Origin: IDS-8 sp964491485
GTDB taxonomy: Bacteria; Pseudomonadota; Gammaproteobacteria; Steroidobacterales; Woeseiaceae
DNA length: 59,526 nucleotides
Assembly (NCBI GenBank): GCA_964491485.1
Contig: CAZBGV010000009.1
Location: forward strand, 1 to 59,526
Reading direction: 5' to 3'
Both the position numbers and the translations under genes were made by a program. Position 1 is the first letter of the stretch. Each line of letters opens with the position of its first letter. This document shows positions 58,927-59,526 of the stretch, one piece after another. Below the pieces are notes generated by a model. It searched no databases. It was not told where the DNA came from and was given only the letters and a program-made list of their open reading frames with translations.

Positions 58927-59526
58927 TTACAGATTATTGTATTTCCGGTACTCTTCCCACAGGCGCTCGCGCAACACGGGATCGTCCTCGGCGAGAGCGG
59001 CTTCCCGGAGCTGCTTGGCCACGATGTCCTCACTGACCAGGTCCGGGATGTCGTTCGGCGTGCGCTTCTTGATCTCCTCTTCCGAGAGACCCGCGACCGA
59101 CGGACTGGTCGACGTTTCGTCCGCTTCCGTCCGGGCGACCTCGCCCGTGCCCTCGACCCCGCCGCTGGCTTGCTTGCCCAGGCCGACGCCACCGCCACCG
59201 CCGCCCTGGCCGCCGAAGCCCTTCGTGTCACGGCTGACCGTCGAAATCTCTTTCTGCTCGCCCGCGAGCACCCCGTCGAAATCGCCGACCGATTTGTCGA
59301 GCTGCTTCTCGAGGCGCGCCTTGCGTTGCGCGGGCGTCTCGCCCGGGTACTGGCCGACGTCGCCCTTGCATTGACCGGTGCCTTCCATGCCGCCGACGTC
59401 GCCCGGCAATTCCGGCCCGCAATCCTGGCCGGCGCCGGACGCGCCGCCGGCGTCACCGGTGCCGCCCATGCCGCCCGGGGCCTGGCCGCCGAGGCCGCGC
59501 ACTCCGCCGCCGGCCATCCCGCCGCC
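58927..59526 (-). CDS. Gly-rich protein of VWA/kinase cluster, 5' end outside window
   Basis: An open frame entering from the right edge with no defined start. The N-terminal part in view is very Gly-rich with Cys (GGASGAGQDCGPELPGDVGG), followed by a charged segment (GETPAQRKARLEKQLDKSVG), a second Gly-rich stretch and an acidic helical end (REAALAEDDPVLRERLWEEY, ending RKYNNL). An ATG at 59517 is in frame but the frame continues upstream, so this is most likely partial. Composition suggests an extracytoplasmic, perhaps surface or filament-like, protein. Not recognised. Confidence 0.65.
   Translation of the reverse strand, partial: GGGMAGGGVRGLGGQAPGGMGGTGDAGGASGAGQDCGPELPGDVGGMEGTGQCKGDVGQYPGETPAQRKARLEKQLDKSVGDFDGVLAGEQKEISTVSRDTKGFGGQGGGGGGVGLGKQASGGVEGTGEVARTEADETSTSPSVAGLSEEEIKKRTPNDIPDLVSEDIVAKQLREAALAEDDPVLRERLWEEYRKYNNL

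Noticed and set aside
47743..59526. Type VI secretion or Zorya defence system
   Set aside because: FHA, kinase and MotA-like genes are present but there are no Tss/Hcp/VgrG genes, and no ZorC/ZorD or MotB-type peptidoglycan-binding domain.

Overview
The window is about 59.5 kb of GC-rich DNA with long antisense shadow ORFs, dense gene packing, many GTG starts and GTAG-footed REP elements. Two large TonB-dependent receptors, S9 peptidase, NADP-isocitrate dehydrogenase and an aceA with a RamB/ScfR-type regulator suggest a free-living, chemoheterotrophic gammaproteobacterium (Xanthomonadales/Nevskiales/Steroidobacter-like). That placement is inference from gene content; no rRNA, tRNA, CRISPR array, transposase or phage gene was seen.

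Left part (1-13 kb): the 3'-truncated isocitrate lyase gene aceA diverges from an XRE/IrrE-like regulator, and three AATTTCAC repeats at an exact 14-bp period lie between them. Next comes a ten-gene minus-strand operon (12.6 to 3.06 kb): TlpA-type thioredoxin, coiled-coil secreted protein, two large periplasmic TPR proteins, TPR lipoprotein, small secreted protein, ExbB/TolQ, two ExbD/TolR and an AgmX/TonB-like transducer. It looks like a proton-motive-force-driven envelope machine. One of the two ExbD proteins has Asn where the channel Asp should be.

Middle (13-46.8 kb): ApbE, LemA plus a long M48 metalloprotease, a SYLF protein, an EexN-like lipoprotein and an MFS-PlsC fusion. A 1342-residue AAA_35 - membrane anchor - P-domain - WD40 protein follows, divergent from a small RIO/LPS-kinase-like protein. 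Then come a patatin/beta-barrel (PlpD-like) phospholipase, icd, glpD, divergently encoded acetolactate synthase small and large subunits, S9 peptidase, two TonB-dependent receptors, a lipoprotein methyltransferase, an EamA exporter, an orphan ParA, a threonine dehydratase, a pterin carbinolamine dehydratase and an OmpA-family protein.

Right part (47.7-59.5 kb, minus strand, running off the right edge): a tightly coupled cluster of a Gly-rich protein, a lipoprotein, a membrane Ser/Thr kinase with TPRs, an FHA-like/PEGA/FGE-like protein, a small acidic secreted protein, a MotA/ExbB-type channel protein, an actin/Hsp70-like protein fused to FHA, and two von Willebrand A proteins. Each VWA protein begins with one ExbD/MotB-like transmembrane helix carrying Asp. 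I infer a phospho-signalling-controlled, proton-driven VWA envelope complex that I cannot match to a named system; it is the best candidate here for an undescribed system.

Six inverted pairs of a GTAG-footed REP element are scattered through the window, mostly between convergent genes. In at least five genes the TAG stop codon is supplied by the REP foot itself.
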